Position numbers and translations under genes: made by a program. The notes below the pieces were generated by a model, which worked only from the letters and a program-made list of their open reading frames with translations, ran no database searches and was not told where the DNA came from. From Minisyncoccota bacterium (GTDB lineage: Bacteria; Patescibacteriota; Minisyncoccia; Phycocordibacterales; Phycocordibacteraceae), in assembly GCA_028687085.1 (NCBI GenBank), contig JAQUAU010000024.1, positions 1-12,108 on the forward strand: 12,108 bases of DNA. The letters are read 5' to 3'. Below, in pieces: positions 1 to 7,167 of this stretch (its first letter is position 1; every line of letters starts with the position of its first letter).

Positions 1-1646
1 TCTATGTTGGCGATGAAGTGAAGCAGAGGACTTAATCTACGACACAAGGTCTAGCCTTCAGGGTGGATACAAGCTGCCTCTACTTCGTGTTATGGTAGCT
101 AACCACAACGGTTGGTAAGATACAAGGTTGGATCGACTGGCAAACCAAAGGAAATGAGTTTGCAGAACTGTCGGATAACTGCCCCTTTTGTACCTCACAT
201 GCAGCCGACAAAAAAGATCAGATAAAAAAAGTTGGGCAGGAATATGACAAAAACACTATCAAAAACCTTCTTGGCATAATTGCGGTGGTCGAAAAGCTGG
301 GCGATTACTTTTCTGATGAAGCCAGAGGCAAGCTGACAGCAATCACTGTCTTGAAGGATGGGATTGAAAAAGAGCATGAGGCATTTCTTGCCACTGTGAA
401 AACGCAGATCGACAACTTCACCGAAAAACTGGAAAAGCTCAGAACACTTTCCGCGTTTCAGTTCAAAGATGGTGAAAAAGTCGCCGATAAACTTCCTGCA
501 TACAAACTGGATTTGCAGTTTTTCTCCGAACTTATGTCAAACAAAATGCAGGTCGCCATCGCTCCGATTAACGCCTCTATAGATGCAGTTATCGAGCAAG
601 CAGGGCAGCTACAGGGAAAGATCAATCAACAACGAAGCGAGATGAAGAAGGCCGTCGAGCGGCATCAGAAAAGTATCAATGAATTTCTTGAATATGCCGG
701 ATACCGCTATGCAGTTGAAATTTTCGGTGAAGGCGAACAAGCGCAACTAAAACTGCGGCATATAGACCACGAAGAACATCTAAGCGGCGGCAATCAGCAC
801 CTCAGTTTTGGTGAAAGGAATGCGTTTGCCATTGTTCTTTTCATGTATGAGTGTCTGTCCAAAAAACCGGACCTGATCATTCTGGATGATCCAATATCCT
901 CATTCGACAAAAACAAGAAGTACGCCATTCTGGAAATGCTCTTTCGCCGAGATGCGGATTCATGTCTGAAGAGTAAAACAGTTTTGATGTTGACTCATGA
1001 TGTGGAGCCTATCATCGACACCATCAGGTCACTTGAGAAAAAATTCAGCAATCAGACTTCGTCGGCGTTCCTGAAGTTGGCAGCAGGACAAATATGTGAA
1101 TCCTTTATTGGCAAGGATGATATTCAAACCTTTTCTCAAATTTGCAAGAGTGCCGTTGCGTCTGAAAAGCATGATGTAATCAAGTTGATTTATATGAGGC
1201 GTCATTATGAAATAGCTGACAATAAAGGTGATGCTTATCAGGTGCTATCTAACGTTCTCCACAAGAGAGAGCGTGCAATAGACACCAGAGAGCCGAAAGG
1301 ATTAGATGACAAACACCCGGAAATGGAGCCAACCAAGTTCGCAAACGGATGTGCTGAAGTATCGAATCAACTGAATGGCTTTTCATACCCTGATCTGTTG
1401 AATCGAATCGCTGACATTAGTGCCCTGAAATTGCTTTATGGCGCTTGCGCAAATGGGTATGAAAAACTTCAGGTTTCACGTCTGCTTGGGCTTGATGTTG
1501 GAAATTCTGTTATTCAGAAGTTCATTAATGAAAGCTACCACATCGAGAATGAATTCATTTGTCAGCTTGATCCAGCCAAATTCGACACTATCCCAGAATA
1601 TGTCATTGCAGAGTGTGACAAACTCTTGACGCAGGCCGAGGCATGA
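1..1646 (+). pseudogene. ABC/AAA_13-type ATPase, 5'-truncated and frameshifted upstream part
   Basis: The uninterrupted ORF begins with a GTG at 285, but its frame is open back to 99, and this extra stretch is clearly protein-like. It includes a CPFC cysteine pair at 180-191, as found in coiled-coil ABC ATPases. Stops at 96-98 and 33-35 block that frame. Between about 23 and 116 the sensible reading moves to frame 2 (EDLIYDTRSSLQGGYKLP, then ANHNGW). It returns to frame 3 as KIQGWIDW if one base near 113-117 is skipped. At 3-26 frame 3 again reads YVGDEVKQ. Two compensating single-base indels therefore restore one continuous protein. Walker A and the N-terminus would lie left of the window. 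The GTG at 285 is probably not the native start. The choice between a genuine pseudogene and base-call errors near a contig edge cannot be made here. Confidence 0.6.
285..1646 (+). CDS. C-terminal part of SMC/RecN-like ABC ATPase (uninterrupted ORF, 453 aa)
   Basis: This is the head half of an ABC-type ATPase of the AAA_13/RloC-like class. Residues about 20-150 are charged and helical, probably coiled coil. The ABC signature lies at 173-177 (LSFGE), preceded by an LSGGNQ-like run at 166-171. Walker B is LIILDD (197-202), the D-loop is SSFD (205-208), and the H-loop histidine is H238 in MLTHD. The last 200 residues are helical and include YHIENEF, which resembles the C-terminal region of AAA_13-type proteins. 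Such ATPases usually bind DNA or gate an effector in defence modules, including RloC, Septu-like and ABC three-component systems. The partner here is not identifiable. No Walker A is present because it lies in the missing N-terminus, so this ORF alone should not hydrolyse ATP. The start shown is formal only. The stop overlaps a small ORF as ATGA. Confidence 0.75.
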   Translation: MVEKLGDYFSDEARGKLTAITVLKDGIEKEHEAFLATVKTQIDNFTEKLEKLRTLSAFQFKDGEKVADKLPAYKLDLQFFSELMSNKMQVAIAPINASIDAVIEQAGQLQGKINQQRSEMKKAVERHQKSINEFLEYAGYRYAVEIFGEGEQAQLKLRHIDHEEHLSGGNQHLSFGERNAFAIVLFMYECLSKKPDLIILDDPISSFDKNKKYAILEMLFRRDADSCLKSKTVLMLTHDVEPIIDTIRSLEKKFSNQTSSAFLKLAAGQICESFIGKDDIQTFSQICKSAVASEKHDVIKLIYMRRHYEIADNKGDAYQVLSNVLHKRERAIDTREPKGLDDKHPEMEPTKFANGCAEVSNQLNGFSYPDLLNRIADISALKLLYGACANGYEKLQVSRLLGLDVGNSVIQKFINESYHIENEFICQLDPAKFDTIPEYVIAECDKLLTQAEA

Positions 1647-1765
1647 GTAGTCATTGTTCTTCAATATCCCCTGAAACACTGTGGTCACAGCTGGGCATTC
1701 GCGACGGTGAATTCCCCCAACCACCATTGGTGGCCAGGCATTTCGATTGTGATAAAGCGACTTGA
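1643..1765 (+). CDS. 40-aa ORF overlapping the ATPase stop; possible stump of a partner gene
   Basis: An ATG at 1643 overlaps the ATPase stop as ATGA, the usual geometry of a translationally coupled next gene. The 40-codon reading frame starts MSSHCSSISPETLWSQLGIR and ends at a TGA at 1763-1765. The product is not recognised. The middle of the sequence (ETLWSQLGI, then FPQPPLVARHF) looks protein-like rather than random. The early stop, with unassignable sequence after it, suggests the first part of a partner gene that has decayed or was cut by a rearrangement. It could equally be a chance ORF. Confidence 0.3.
   Translation: MSSHCSSISPETLWSQLGIRDGEFPQPPLVARHFDCDKAT
1721..1733. repeat. Short inverted repeat CCACCA-T-TGGTGG
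   Basis: Six-base arms around one central base, lying inside the 40-codon ORF. It could be an operator half-site pair, or chance. No matching copy was seen by eye elsewhere in the window. Confidence 0.25.
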
Positions 1766-1882
1766 AGGTGCAGTTCCTGCAATCGCTATAACTATGTATA
1801 GTTCGCCACCAGCAATGTCTGCTAGCGTATGGGGCGGCAGAAAAAACTGTGCATAGGTGCCAATTGCGGAAGTTCACTCATA

Positions 1883-1911
1883 TTAAATTCAACGACGAGT
1901 TCCATTAAAAT
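1883..1911 (+). promoter_or_regulatory. Weak candidate sigma-70 promoter for the nuclease-STAND gene
   Basis: TAAAAT at 1906-1911 matches the -10 consensus at five of six bases. TTAAAT at 1883-1888 matches -35 at only three of six, with a 17-base spacer. A start near 1918 would leave a leader of about 70 bases before the ATG at 1987. Other AT-rich options exist near 1787-1802, so this is only a candidate. Confidence 0.2.
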
Positions 1912-1976
1912 AGCGTTCCTGATAGCAGCTCATTGTGAAACAATCTCAAATGCGCGTGAGCGAAGAAATCCAAACT

Positions 1977-1981
1977 GGGAG
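1977..1981 (+). promoter_or_regulatory. Ribosome binding site of the nuclease-STAND gene
   Basis: GGGAG lies five bases before the ATG at 1987. It supports this start, which leaves the N-terminal nuclease motif complete. Confidence 0.6.
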
Positions 1982-1986
1982 ACTCA

Positions 1987-4900
1987 ATGAGCAACGCAGG
2001 TATTTACTCCAACCGGGGTGACGGTTACCAAACATTGGTAGCATTCGATTGGGCATTAACTGTCCTGACCGATCCAGATTTTCAATGGATCGAAGTTGAT
2101 TCGACTGCGTATTCGGTTGATGATGTAGTGATCGGAAAAACAGACGGCACGATGATTTGCTGCCAGTGCAAAAAAAACCAAACCGATTTCAAAGCATGGA
2201 CGATATCTGATCTCGCGGATGAGTTGGACAAGGGGTTCGGATTATTAGAACTCAACAAGCAAACTGAAGTCCGCTTTTATTCGCGCAGCCCATTTGGTGA
2301 ACTCGCCAAACTGCGCGAACACAGCACTACGCAAGCCGATGAAGCCAGCTATTGCGCAAGCTTGGGTAAAGAGCTTCAAAAGGTTGATGCCGCATTGGCA
2401 AAGCGCCTTGCCACCCATGCCTCCAATCTCTCAACCTACGATTTCCTGCGCCACACAAAGTTTGAATCCAGTAACGAACTGGATCGCATGATGACTTTGC
2501 TTCAAGAACGTTTGCGTTATATGGCAAGCAACTCAAGGGTTGCATTCGATGCCCTCTGGACGCGCCTCGATCAACTTGGGGGGCGCATGGAAGGCGGCAG
2601 CGTAACCACCTCCACCCAGTATCGCCTGACCAAAGAAGATATCAAGGCTGTTCTGCATCACGCAGGAGCCATGCTGGTTCCTATCATGATCATTGCGGAA
2701 GTACGAGCATCGTTTGCCAGCACTTCGTCCATCGGCAGGTCATGGCATCGAGACATTGCGGGGGAGCTCATTCCAAGCCCGACTGTCAACGAGCTACTCG
2801 CAGCCATTGATGCTAGGAAACGCTCTATCTTGCTTACGGGGTTGCCGGGCTCGGGCAAAACCTGTGTGATGCTGGATTTGCAACAAGCATTGGAGCAACG
2901 AGCACAAACCCGCACAGATATGGTGCCTCTTTTCATCCAGTCGCGCGAATTCGCCGATCTGGCGACAGCACAGGAACGCCAGGCTCAAGGCTTGTCTGAG
3001 CAGTGGGTAGAAAAAGCTGCGCGCATGGCTGAAGACGCGCAGGTGGTCGTGGTCATTGACTCTTTGGATGTTTTGTCTATCGCCCGCGAGCATCGCGTGC
3101 TGACTTACTTTCTGGCGCAAATAGACCGTTTGCTATTAATCCCGAATATCACCGTTGTTACCGCTTGCCGCGACTTTGACCGGCATTACGACCGCCGAAT
3201 TGCCGAACGGCAATGGGATGTCGAATTGAAGTGCCAACCCTTGAACTGGGATGCTGAAATTGCGCCCCTATTTATCAAGCTCGGTATTGACACGACGAGC
3301 ATTGATACTGTCACCCGCGAGCTGATCCGAAATCCGCGCGAGCTGGCATTGTTTGTCGATCTGGCTCAGCGCGAAGGCAGCTTCAACGTGGTGACCAGTC
3401 AAGCGTTGGCACAGCGTTACCTCGACACCATCGTGCGTGCCGACGCTGCGCTGGGAGAAACGGCGATGCAAGCGATTGAAGCCATCGCGAATGAAATGCT
3501 GAAATCACGCAGTCTGGCGGTGCCGTATCAGCGCTTTGTCGCCTCGCAAGATGTTCTTCGCCTTCTGCGCAGCCTCCACGTGCTGCAAAAAACCCATGAT
3601 GGAAAATTGACGTTTGGGCATCAAACCCTGTTGGATGTGTTGGTGATCAGTGGTGCTGTGCGTAGTGGTGATACGCTCAACGAGTTCATTCAACGTTTGC
3701 CGCCCGTACCCTTCGTGCGCCCAAGCATCCGTAGTTTCGTCGCGCAGTTGGCGACGGGAGAACGTCGTGAATTCAGAAAACAACTGCGAACGGTATTAAC
3801 GGGTAGCGCAGCCTTTCACATTCGCCGCCTAGTCGCAGAATCGCTTTCCGAACAGATACCAATGGATGATGATTGGGCTCTGATACGTGACTTGCGCGAT
3901 AAGCACCGCGAAGTATTTCAGGTGATTTATAGCCAAGCAGGGCTGATTGAGTGGCATCACTTTTGGGTCAGGAATCTACTGCCACTTTTGAACGATACAC
4001 GGGATGCTGAGGGGCTGACGGCGCATGTGCACCGGGTAGCGCAGTGGAAGAACGAAGATGCTGCCGGGGTGTTGGCGTTCTGGATGGAAGTGCTATCGCT
4101 GAATTTGCTTGATGGCAACAGGGTTGCCGAGCAGCTAGGTTTTTATCTATCTGAATTTAAATCAGAAAATTTGAGTCTGGTTACACCCTTTCTTGAAAAG
4201 TTGCTTAGTATGCCGCGATCAGAACACAGTTTTCTTGGATGTGCAGTCGCGCGGTGTGTGAAAGCTGGTGCTTTGAAAGACGCCTGGCTATGGCGTTATA
4301 TAGCTGGAGACATCAGCAATGATGACATGATTAGATATCGGTTTGATAATAAATTGCATTGCCAATCCCATGAGTTTGGAAACAACAATGACAACTTTTT
4401 ACTTCAGCGAATGGAGCAATCCAGCACGTTGTTGAACTTGGCGATGGAGTCTATTGAGCAGTGGAGTCAGATTAAGTCATCACGCTATGGCAATACTAGC
4501 ATAGGCTATCGTAGCGAATTTCTGGATGTAACCTCATACGACGATGCTCACACTCAGACTGACCATCGGCACATAGACAGTGAACGGATTCTGCTGGATG
4601 CTATGGAAGCAGCCATCCTTAACCATGCAAAAACACATTCAGACTGGTGGCAGAGCAACAGAGAACGCCTGAGCTTCAACCTAGAAGGCGCATTACGCTA
4701 CTTCGCTATTCGCGCGTGCACAACGTTCCCCGAACTCAATATTGACTTGATCGGCCGCATTTTGCGTGATAAAAAATTGCTTGAGTCTGATCTTTCTTAC
4801 GAGTTAGCCACCTTAATACAGACAGCTTTCATCTACCTCGACGAACCCGCGCAAAATGCTGTATTAAGCACAATTCTAACGATACGAGAAGATGATTTGT

Positions 4901-6561
4901 CGGATGAGAGCTACCGTCCCTGGATATTGAAGGCTAGAGCAGAATTTATATCCACTATTCCATGCCATCTGCGCTCTTCCGAAGCGCAAGCGCTACTGGA
5001 TACTTACGAAACAGCATCTGGGGCGTTGGTGCGGCAGCCATCCATCGGAATGCGTGGCGGCATAGTTTCTGCGCCATTCACATTTGAGATATTTCTTAAT
5101 GCCAGTGATGATGGTGTCATGCGTTTGTTGGCGCACTACTCAGGATACAAAAGTAATTACGGTGATTTTTTGGTTGGCGGATCGGGTGAGGTTGGCGGGC
5201 AACTACGTGAAGCAGCATCTCGCCACCCATTACGATTCCTGCAACTATTATCCACATATCGGTCAGGCATTCCAGATCGCTTTCGTGATGACATCATGGA
5301 TGGTGCCGCCAATTATCTTGCACATCGTTATGGCAACTTGCAAGCCAATGGTACATGGATTCCACTTGAAGAACCTGATGCTCATGCTTTGGTGAAGCAT
5401 ATCCTCAACGAACTGGAAAAGCACCCAAGTCATTGGCAGCTGAATCGCTCTGCATCCAAAGCTCTTGAAGCTTGCGCCCACGTTATTGACGACACGCAAA
5501 ATGCGGAACGACTTGTTTTTTTGGCAATAGGATTTGCGAATCTTAGAGAGGAAAGCACCATCCGAGGAGATTCGGTTGATTTGCTCACCACTGGTATCAA
5601 CATGATGAGCGGTAACGTTTCCGACGCTTTGATGATAGTGGCAAATAAACTCCAAGAGCAAGATATTCCATTGCCCGAATTATTGGTGCCCACGCTACGC
5701 CGTTTTGCTGGCAACGAACACCCCGCAATTCGCGCCTTGATCCTGCGGCGTTTAGCATATTTGCAAAGTATGAACTCTGAGTTGGGCTGGGATTTATTCC
5801 AACTTGCTATGCAGGATGCCACAGGTCTTTGGCAATATGCTGAACCCTGCCTTTATTACGCATATCACAACAATTTTGAAAAAGTGTCTCCCTTGCTGGC
5901 ACGCATTTACAGCGAGGGTAGCGGTAAAGACTTGGAAATGTGGGGACGTATTTCGGCCTTGGCGGCTCTGACGAAGCAAATTGATTCTGCTGTTTGGCTT
6001 GAAGAGCTGAAAACACTTGATGCCACAGATGCATGGCGTGGAGCCGCCAGCGTTTGGACTAACTCTGAGAATATCAAACGATATCGGGATCAGTGCCTCG
6101 CGGGTATCACTGTTGGACTAAGTGCTAGTTATTCTCATGCTATGGCACTCGCGCAGCAGCTAGATCATGTTTTTCGTGATAACTCGCCACCAATTTCTAT
6201 CCCGATAGAACTAATTTGCCTCTGCTTTACTGTGTTCGAAAGCGATACTGATAACAATAACAAATATCGTCGCCTATATTGTTTTGATGAATGGCTTAAT
6301 GCCACATCGCATCGCGACCCAGAGCATGCTTTAGCTGCAACCGAGATTTACCTAGCCTATGTCAACCATACCCAGGCGCATCTGTTCCAACATAAAAACA
6401 CCCTCACTCAGCTAATAACCCGTCTTTTTGCTGAAGCTGAGGAGAGAGAAGAGTCCGATCATGGGGCGATGCTGCAACGCGTTGTATCCGTTCAAGACAC
6501 GCTTTTATCATTAGGGGTAAACGGTATTGATGATTGGCTAAAGGCGGCCGAGAGACAATGA
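1987..6561 (+). CDS. Cap4-like nuclease - STAND NTPase - helical repeat protein (Avs-like antiphage sensor)
   Basis: A 1524-residue, probably cytoplasmic protein. Residues 1-110 form a PD-(D/E)xK nuclease of the DUF4297/Cap4 type: NRGDGYQTLVAF near 9-20, then E36, D45-D46 and Q60-x-K62 as the likely metal and catalytic set. A STAND/NACHT-like NTPase follows: Walker A GLPGSGKT at 285-292, Walker B VVVVID at 353-358 followed by SLD, a sensor-like arginine R395 in TACRDFD, and RNP near 448-450. Residues from about 560 to the end are helix-rich with no obvious catalytic motif, as in the HEAT/TPR-like sensor arms of Avs proteins. Known relatives bind a phage protein, tetramerise and cleave DNA; the same role here is inference. 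The ATG at 1987 has GGGAG at 1977-1981, five bases away. The gene stands alone after a 340-base gap from the ATPase and converges on the recombinase operon. It appears intact. Assignment to a particular Avs class is not possible by eye. Confidence 0.8.
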   Translation: MSNAGIYSNRGDGYQTLVAFDWALTVLTDPDFQWIEVDSTAYSVDDVVIGKTDGTMICCQCKKNQTDFKAWTISDLADELDKGFGLLELNKQTEVRFYSRSPFGELAKLREHSTTQADEASYCASLGKELQKVDAALAKRLATHASNLSTYDFLRHTKFESSNELDRMMTLLQERLRYMASNSRVAFDALWTRLDQLGGRMEGGSVTTSTQYRLTKEDIKAVLHHAGAMLVPIMIIAEVRASFASTSSIGRSWHRDIAGELIPSPTVNELLAAIDARKRSILLTGLPGSGKTCVMLDLQQALEQRAQTRTDMVPLFIQSREFADLATAQERQAQGLSEQWVEKAARMAEDAQVVVVIDSLDVLSIAREHRVLTYFLAQIDRLLLIPNITVVTACRDFDRHYDRRIAERQWDVELKCQPLNWDAEIAPLFIKLGIDTTSIDTVTRELIRNPRELALFVDLAQREGSFNVVTSQALAQRYLDTIVRADAALGETAMQAIEAIANEMLKSRSLAVPYQRFVASQDVLRLLRSLHVLQKTHDGKLTFGHQTLLDVLVISGAVRSGDTLNEFIQRLPPVPFVRPSIRSFVAQLATGERREFRKQLRTVLTGSAAFHIRRLVAESLSEQIPMDDDWALIRDLRDKHREVFQVIYSQAGLIEWHHFWVRNLLPLLNDTRDAEGLTAHVHRVAQWKNEDAAGVLAFWMEVLSLNLLDGNRVAEQLGFYLSEFKSENLSLVTPFLEKLLSMPRSEHSFLGCAVARCVKAGALKDAWLWRYIAGDISNDDMIRYRFDNKLHCQSHEFGNNNDNFLLQRMEQSSTLLNLAMESIEQWSQIKSSRYGNTSIGYRSEFLDVTSYDDAHTQTDHRHIDSERILLDAMEAAILNHAKTHSDWWQSNRERLSFNLEGALRYFAIRACTTFPELNIDLIGRILRDKKLLESDLSYELATLIQTAFIYLDEPAQNAVLSTILTIREDDLSDESYRPWILKARAEFISTIPCHLRSSEAQALLDTYETASGALVRQPSIGMRGGIVSAPFTFEIFLNASDDGVMRLLAHYSGYKSNYGDFLVGGSGEVGGQLREAASRHPLRFLQLLSTYRSGIPDRFRDDIMDGAANYLAHRYGNLQANGTWIPLEEPDAHALVKHILNELEKHPSHWQLNRSASKALEACAHVIDDTQNAERLVFLAIGFANLREESTIRGDSVDLLTTGINMMSGNVSDALMIVANKLQEQDIPLPELLVPTLRRFAGNEHPAIRALILRRLAYLQSMNSELGWDLFQLAMQDATGLWQYAEPCLYYAYHNNFEKVSPLLARIYSEGSGKDLEMWGRISALAALTKQIDSAVWLEELKTLDATDAWRGAASVWTNSENIKRYRDQCLAGITVGLSASYSHAMALAQQLDHVFRDNSPPISIPIELICLCFTVFESDTDNNNKYRRLYCFDEWLNATSHRDPEHALAATEIYLAYVNHTQAHLFQHKNTLTQLITRLFAEAEEREESDHGAMLQRVVSVQDTLLSLGVNGIDDWLKAAERQ

Positions 6562-6741
6562 CTATTTCATCGGAATACGCAGTGTGTGCTCGCAGTCGCA
6601 TTTTGAGAACGATACTATTCGGGATGATTTGCGAGCATTATGGCTGGCGGGTTTCACCAGAAAACGCTGATCGATGACGGTGGCGACACCTTCCCACTGT
6701 ATTTGTTCGTTAAGATTAACGAGTAAGTTGAGTAAGGTCAC
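6562..6741 (-). CDS. Unrecognised 59-aa ORF downstream of the tnpC-like gene
   Basis: This ORF has a GTG start 39 bases past the tnpC-like stop, in the same orientation, so it could be the last reading frame of the operon. It has no recognised motif beyond a CDC pair near its end. There is no clear ribosome binding site, and an in-frame TGA sits immediately before the GTG. It may be a fragment of an older gene or chance. Confidence 0.2.
   Translation of the reverse strand: MTLLNLLVNLNEQIQWEGVATVIDQRFLVKPASHNARKSSRIVSFSKCDCEHTLRIPMK
6707..6722. repeat. Palindrome TCGTTAA-GA-TTAACGA
   Basis: Perfect seven-base arms around two bases, with no following T-run on either strand, so it is not a typical terminator. 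Its half-site also occurs in a 16-base palindrome at 10271-10286. It could be a protein-binding or recombination site; this is inference. Confidence 0.4.
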
Positions 6742-6753
6742 TCACCATTTTTT
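6729..6753 (+). terminator. Weak candidate intrinsic terminator for the nuclease-STAND gene
   Basis: TGAGT/ACTCA arms with a six-base loop are followed by CCA and six T at 6748-6753. The stem is short and low in GC, so the call is tentative. Confidence 0.3.
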
Positions 6754-6780
6754 GACTAATGACGCGGTACGGATGGCTGG

Positions 6781-7152
6781 CTACCGCCTCTTCGGCGCAA
6801 GAGGTTCTAATATTTTCTCAGGACTTAGCCCGTACTTTTCAGCATTAACAACAACCTGTTGGAGTGTTTCTGTTAACTCATCAAGTTGCCTCTCTAGTTT
6901 TTTATTGTCTTCAGTCAGTCTCTGACAGCGCTCTTGTAAAGATAGTCTGTGATATTTACTATCCGATGCACCTGATAGTTTCAGTTGTTTTTCACGATAT
7001 TCATCTATAACTTTGGCACGTTCACCAACTAGCGTGGAACGGCTAGATAAACCAAGCTTCCTTTGTAGAGCTGACCTACTGATTTCTTCACCTTTGGCAA
7101 GCATCTCCGCAAGGTTTTCTGTTAAAGCCTTATCTAATTTTTCACCACGCAT
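6781..7152 (-). CDS. TnpC-like transposition accessory protein (HTH plus coiled coil)
   Basis: A 123-residue protein. Residues about 20-50 (ISRSALQRKLGLSSRSTL) look like a helix-turn-helix in the style of DUF6262 and Tn554 TnpC. Residues about 66-105 are rich in L, E, K and Q with heptad-like spacing, a likely coiled coil. It ends in the basic PKRR. Tn554 TnpC is about 125 residues and influences the efficiency and orientation of transposition; the length and the position at the end of a recombinase operon match. The gap from the third recombinase is 15 bases, so co-transcription is likely. The ribosome binding site is poor (GGGT about eight bases before the ATG). Primary identity rests on architecture and context, not on any catalytic motif. 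Confidence 0.6.
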   Translation of the reverse strand: MRGEKLDKALTENLAEMLAKGEEISRSALQRKLGLSSRSTLVGERAKVIDEYREKQLKLSGASDSKYHRLSLQERCQRLTEDNKKLERQLDELTETLQQVVVNAEKYGLSPEKILEPLAPKRR

Positions 7153-7167
7153 AATATTTACCCAAAA

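Larger units (their letters stand above)
1766..1986. other. Intergenic leader upstream of the nuclease-STAND gene
   Basis: About 220 bases without a convincing gene. All plus frames carry stops. The longest protein-like run (LAYGAAEKTVHRCQLRK, ending FNDEFH near 1908) has no start codon or shared context and may be decayed coding DNA. A reverse-strand ORF covering this stretch runs far into the ATPase gene and is treated as a shadow. The region presumably carries the promoter of the downstream gene. Confidence 0.4.
6562..6780. other. Convergent junction between defence gene and recombinase operon
   Basis: 219 bases lie between two converging genes. Short ORFs exist on both strands: 39 codons plus at 6558-6677, overlapping the previous stop as ATGA; a frame-2 plus run reading TIRDDLRALWLAGFTRKR before a stop; and 59 codons minus from a GTG at 6741 to 6562, containing WEGVATVIDQRFLVKPAS. 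None is recognised. They compete for the same bases, so at most one is real. This is where the cargo-side junction of the recombinase element, or decayed cargo, would be expected. Confidence 0.35.

Noticed and set aside
1476..1877. Minus-strand ORF of 133 codons over the ATPase end and the intergenic leader
   Set aside because: More than a third lies antisense to well-supported ATPase coding sequence, with no recognised motif and an unusual composition; a shadow is simpler.
1950..2021. 23-codon ORF overlapping the start of the nuclease-STAND gene
   Set aside because: Very short, out of frame, no ribosome binding site and no recognisable content; a leader peptide cannot be supported.
5263..5822. 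Minus-strand ORFs of 130-132 codons inside the large gene
   Set aside because: Antisense to the continuous 1524-codon frame, with no motif; shadow ORFs.
6674..6925. Plus-strand 83-codon ORF
   Set aside because: Antisense to the TnpC-like gene, which has coherent HTH and coiled-coil features.
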